From assembly GCA_017483405.1 (NCBI GenBank), contig JAFUWP010000075.1, positions 1 to 24,636 on the forward strand: a stretch of 24,636 bases of DNA, read 5' to 3'. Shown here one piece after another: positions 21,824 through 24,636 of the stretch. Every line of letters starts with the position of its first letter. The stretch's first letter is position 1. The translations under genes were made by a program, and so were the position numbers. The notes below the pieces were generated by a model that made no database searches, was not told the DNA's origin, and saw only the letters and a program-made list of their open reading frames with translations. This DNA is from Oscillospiraceae bacterium (GTDB taxonomy: Bacteria > Bacillota > Clostridia > Oscillospirales > Ruminococcaceae).

Positions 21824-22966
21824 ATGAAACAGAAACAATCATTAAGTTCTGTCAGTGTCACGATTCTGCTCTGTGCGCTGACATTTACCGGAACAGTCCT
21901 GTTTATGCAGCACCGTTACCGGAAAACAGAGGAAAAATTTCAGCGGCTTGCTGAGTTAGACCAGTATATTCAGCAGAATTTCTATACTGATTATGATGAA
22001 GATGCTCTCATGGACAGTATGCTGAAAGGCTATGTCTCCGGACTGGGTGACAGATATTCTTCTTATATGACTCCGGAAGAATATGATTCCCTCATGACCA
22101 AAGAAGCCGGAAAGACTATCGGCATCGGGGTGACAGTCGTCCAGAATGAGGAAGGCTATCCGGAAATCATCGAAGTGCAGGAGAATTCTCCTGCTGAAAA
22201 AGCCGGACTGCATCCGGAAGATGTGATTCTTGCTGTCGAGGGAGAAGATGTTCTGACTGTCGGTTATACGGAATCCATTTCCAGAGTGCGCGGTGAAGAA
22301 GGTACAGCCGTGAATCTGAAAGTCCGTCAGGACGGTACGGAAAAGGAAATTTCCATTGTTCGGGAAACATTTGATGTCACAACGGTAGCAGGACAGATGC
22401 TTGACGGGCATATCGGATATATTCAGATAGTCAGCTTTCGGGAGAATACTGCTGACCAGTTTCAGAATGCGCTGGATGAACTGCTTGCACAGGGTGCGGA
22501 TGCCTTGATTTTTGATGTTCGTGATAACGGCGGCGGTCTGCTGAGTGCGCTGGAAAAGATGCTTGACCCACTTCTTCCGAAAGGTGACATCGCAACAGCG
22601 ACTTATCAGGGTGATGAAACGGAAGTCGTTCTGAAGTCAGATGCCGAAGAACTCAATCTTCCGATGGCAGTGCTTGTCAATGGAAATTCGGCGAGCGCGG
22701 CGGAATTATTTTCGGCATCGCTGAGGGATTTCAAGCAGGCGAAACTTGTCGGGACGCAGACATTTGGCAAGGGCATCATGCAGGTAACGACCCGTATGCC
22801 CGATGGCGGAGGTCTGACGCTGACAGTGGCGACATATCAGACGACAAAATCAGAATGCTATCACGGTGTAGGCCTGACTCCGGATGTGATTGCAGAACTT
22901 CCGGACGATGCCGAAACAGATGTTCAGCTTGAAGCCGCTAAGAAATTATTTGAATCAGGCAGGTGA
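21824..22966 (+). CDS. S41-family C-terminal processing peptidase (CtpA-like)
   Basis: 380 residues from ATG at 21824, 11 nt after the M23 stop with no ribosome binding site, so probably translated by coupling. An N-terminal membrane segment (about 10-28) anchors it outside the cell. A PDZ domain follows (about 92-180; GIGVTVVQNEEGYPEIIEVQENSPAEKAGLHPEDVILAVEGEDV). The S41 core has GHIGYIQIVSF, LIFDVRDNGGGLLSALEKMLDPLLP, the catalytic Ser in VNGNSASAAELFSASL and Lys in GTQTFGKGIMQ. Such proteases trim or degrade cell-wall enzymes; with ftsEX and an M23 hydrolase adjacent, regulating that hydrolase is a reasonable inference, as CtpA-type proteases do in other bacteria. Confidence 0.93.
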   Translation: MKQKQSLSSVSVTILLCALTFTGTVLFMQHRYRKTEEKFQRLAELDQYIQQNFYTDYDEDALMDSMLKGYVSGLGDRYSSYMTPEEYDSLMTKEAGKTIGIGVTVVQNEEGYPEIIEVQENSPAEKAGLHPEDVILAVEGEDVLTVGYTESISRVRGEEGTAVNLKVRQDGTEKEISIVRETFDVTTVAGQMLDGHIGYIQIVSFRENTADQFQNALDELLAQGADALIFDVRDNGGGLLSALEKMLDPLLPKGDIATATYQGDETEVVLKSDAEELNLPMAVLVNGNSASAAELFSASLRDFKQAKLVGTQTFGKGIMQVTTRMPDGGGLTLTVATYQTTKSECYHGVGLTPDVIAELPDDAETDVQLEAAKKLFESGR

Positions 22967-23361
22967 ATGCTTTGTTATTTACGATAACGGAAATCCGGAA
23001 TGAAAATGATATAATTCTTGTTTCCGGTGAAACGCTAACCGGCAGAATAAAGGGGATATGGAAAGCGGACGGACTTTCTCCGGCTGTCGGAGCATCGTAT
23101 CAGATTGAGCTGGATTTCGGAATCATAGACAGAAATACAGTAACTATCAATCCGGATGCGAAAGATGCAAGTACTGAAATTCTGAATGACAGCGTAAGTT
23201 TTACCGCTTTATGCGAAAGCATTGATGAGATTTATTTTCTGAGATTTTCATTCGATGGGCTGGAAATGCTTGAAATCGAAAATGATGATTTCACTATCCA
23301 AGAGGGCGATTTTCTTACTTTTGAAAAGCCCTTTACAGAAATCGGCATCTATCCGTATTAA
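22963..23361 (+). CDS. Hypothetical 132-residue protein
   Basis: Starts at GTG 22963, overlapping the S41 stop by 4 bp (GTGA), with a weak CAGGCAG upstream. The protein is soluble and acidic, mostly beta strand by pattern (ITEIRNENDIILVSGETLTGRIKGIWKAD... and YFLRFSFDGLEMLEIENDDFTIQEGDFLTFEKPF). No signal peptide, membrane segment or known family is recognised. Coupling to the S41 gene suggests co-expression with the ftsEX group. It ends at a terminator shared with the convergent SGNH gene. Confidence 0.7.
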   Translation: MNALLFTITEIRNENDIILVSGETLTGRIKGIWKADGLSPAVGASYQIELDFGIIDRNTVTINPDAKDASTEILNDSVSFTALCESIDEIYFLRFSFDGLEMLEIENDDFTIQEGDFLTFEKPFTEIGIYPY

Positions 23362-23367
23362 AAAAGC

Positions 23368-23397
23368 TCTGCAAACAGTGTTCAGGCTGTTTGCAGA
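23368..23397. terminator. Bidirectional terminator between convergent genes
   Basis: TCTGCAAACAG (23368-23378) pairs with CTGTTTGCAGA (23387-23397), loop 8 nt. In the plus direction ATTTTCT follows; on the minus strand GCTTTTTTAA follows, so it serves both genes. Confidence 0.85.
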
Positions 23398-23411
23398 ATT
23401 TTCTGATTTTT

Positions 23412-24636
23412 TCAGGAAAGCAGAAGTTTTTTCAGGGCGATGAAGTCATAGATATTAATCAGATTATCGCCTGTCAGGTCGGCGGATTTCCAGTCGGTAA
23501 GCTTATCCCTGCCGAGCAGATATTTCTGTAGCTTGATGACATCTGCAACAGTGCATTCACCATCCTGATTCACATCACCTTTGACAGATGTACTTCCGGA
23601 ATCAGCAGTATAAACATTCTGATACATGGTTTCCGCCCAGATACGGCGCATTTCCTCATAGCCTTCGCTGTTCGGATGAACACCGTCAGAACTGAGATAT
23701 TCCGGATGTTCTCTCATGATGGCATCGAAATCAGGGCCTTTGACGACTTCCGGAATTTCTTCATAGATTTTGTCAATCATAGCATTATAATCATCCAGAT
23801 AATTGGCAATGCCGGCTTCTTCGGCATGAGGAATTTTCGGCAGAACCGGAATTTTTCCGGCATCAAGGACTTTCTGAATCATGGCGACAGTATTTTCATA
23901 ATATTTCTGCGCACCTGTCTGATTGCCCCATGCATCGTTAGTACCATAAGCAATGCTGACATATTTCCCAGCAAAGACAGAAAGCCATCTGTCGATATTA
24001 TTCAGACCGTCCGTGCTGGTAATTCCCCCGATACCGCCGTTTTCCTGAATCGGAAAATATCTCGAATCCAGTCTGTTGATGTAAGTTGCAAAACCCGTTC
24101 CGAAGCAGTTATTCATACCGCCAGCGGTGATGGAATCGCCATAGAAAATCCAGCTGTCAGTAACGCCGTCCGAAACGTCATGAATATCGAAATTGACCAT
24201 GCAATTGCCTTCTGTTTTCTCATCGACTCCGGTGATATGCAGACGAATCCAGTTATAGCCCTCGAAGTTGACGATATGCTGACGGGAACTGAGGGTATTT
24301 CCGGTAACGGTTTCGACAATTTCCCAGCCATCTTCGGGATAGTCGCCGCCGTCTGCGGCATTGACTTCGATGGTATAATCAGAAGGTTCTTGATTCCGGT
24401 TGATATACAGGCCGATGACATCATAAGCACTGGTATTATACCAGACAGCATCAATGATTCTGCGATTTTCTTCGGGAACGCCGGAGAGGTCATAAGCAAG
24501 GTAATCATCCGGCGCGACTCCCTGCCAGAACGAATAGTAATAGTCATCATTTCCGGCTGTAGCAGTTGCCGGATTCGTTCCGGAATAAGCCGGACAGTTC
24601 CGGCTGATAACGAGATTCGGCTTGACTGCCGCAGAA
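23412..24636 (-). CDS. Cellulosomal SGNH/GDSL esterase with dockerin (5' end cut by window edge)
   Basis: The frame is open from the right edge to the TGA at 23412 (about 408 codons); the Met at 24200 is internal, because conserved sequence continues upstream without a stop. The visible N-terminal part (to about 24190) is a beta-sandwich-like module (YYYSFWQGVAPDDYLAYDLS...VWYNTSAYDVIGLYINRN), as found before SGNH domains in ruminal esterases. The SGNH core has FYGDSITAGG (Ser), ENGGIGG, YGTNDAWG (Asn) and SSDGVHPNSEGY (Asp-His). A dockerin ends the protein, with calcium loops GDVNQDGECTVADV and ADLTGDNLINIYDF. It probably removes acetyl groups from hemicellulose outside the cell on a cellulosome. 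The signal peptide would lie beyond the window. Confidence 0.9.
   Translation of the reverse strand, partial: SAAVKPNLVISRNCPAYSGTNPATATAGNDDYYYSFWQGVAPDDYLAYDLSGVPEENRRIIDAVWYNTSAYDVIGLYINRNQEPSDYTIEVNAADGGDYPEDGWEIVETVTGNTLSSRQHIVNFEGYNWIRLHITGVDEKTEGNCMVNFDIHDVSDGVTDSWIFYGDSITAGGMNNCFGTGFATYINRLDSRYFPIQENGGIGGITSTDGLNNIDRWLSVFAGKYVSIAYGTNDAWGNQTGAQKYYENTVAMIQKVLDAGKIPVLPKIPHAEEAGIANYLDDYNAMIDKIYEEIPEVVKGPDFDAIMREHPEYLSSDGVHPNSEGYEEMRRIWAETMYQNVYTADSGSTSVKGDVNQDGECTVADVIKLQKYLLGRDKLTDWKSADLTGDNLINIYDFIALKKLLLS

Noticed and set aside
24113..24550. Possible frameshift or second gene upstream of the SGNH domain
   Set aside because: Codon-by-codon reading showed that the SGNH frame stays open to the right edge with sensible beta-sandwich sequence; the other frame is a shadow.
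1..24636. CRISPR arrays, insertion sequences, prophage or tRNA genes
   Set aside because: No regularly spaced repeats, transposase or integrase frames, or cloverleaf sequences were noticed on either strand by eye.

Overview
The window looks like a chromosomal segment of a Gram-positive anaerobic gut or rumen clostridium, most likely a cellulosome-forming Ruminococcus (R. flavefaciens / R. champanellensis type). This is inferred from two secreted carbohydrate-active proteins with type I-like dockerins (a GH26 mannanase-type enzyme and an SGNH esterase), clostridial gene pairs (DUF1934-argS; ftsE-ftsX-M23-S41), strong AGGAGG-type ribosome binding sites and many near-consensus -35/-10 promoters with 17-bp spacers. 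No tRNA, rRNA, CRISPR array, insertion sequence or phage gene was seen.

Layout. 1-871 (-): N-terminal part of a secreted Thr-rich protein, cut by the window edge. 872-1528: gene-free region with a promoter for that gene, AT-rich repeats, and a perfect promoter plus a structured, terminator-containing leader for a PnuC-family transporter (1529-2203). 2263-3392: ECF sigma factor and zinc-finger anti-sigma factor, with an ECF-type promoter in front. 3510-5564: CBM35-like/GH26/dockerin enzyme. 5627-5863: small DUF7660-like protein. 5916-8284 (-): rpmG-secE-nusG-rplK-rplA, with a candidate L1 autoregulatory site before rplK. 8482-9042 (-): XRE/TPR regulator, divergent from a five-gene membrane operon (9236-12533) made of a NfeD/YuaF-like protein, a DUF3592-like protein, a DUF4177-like protein, a small membrane protein and a flotillin. 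Both promoters of this divergent pair carry the same GTAAA-N5-TTTAC operator followed by ATGAAAGAG. 12589-12804 (-): small membrane protein. 13108-17163: ddl-murI-DUF1934-argS. 17403-18488: PucR/CdaR-type regulator. 18606-23361: ftsE-ftsX, an M23 peptidase with coiled coil and Thr-rich linker, an S41 protease and a gene of unknown function; ftsE has a long folded leader. 23412-24636 (-): SGNH esterase with dockerin, cut by the right edge.

How the parts fit. The dockerin enzymes would be exported and docked on a cellulosome to attack acetylated mannan or other hemicellulose. ddl and murI make D-Ala-D-Ala and D-Glu for peptidoglycan, while FtsEX with the M23 protein probably controls peptidoglycan hydrolysis at division. 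The flotillin/NfeD operon is a membrane-microdomain module under what looks like a dedicated repressor. The most interesting unexplained signals are regulatory: the leader before the PnuC gene, the shared operator of the XRE/flotillin locus, the terminator whose arm spans the start site of the rpmG promoter, and the leader fold before ftsE.
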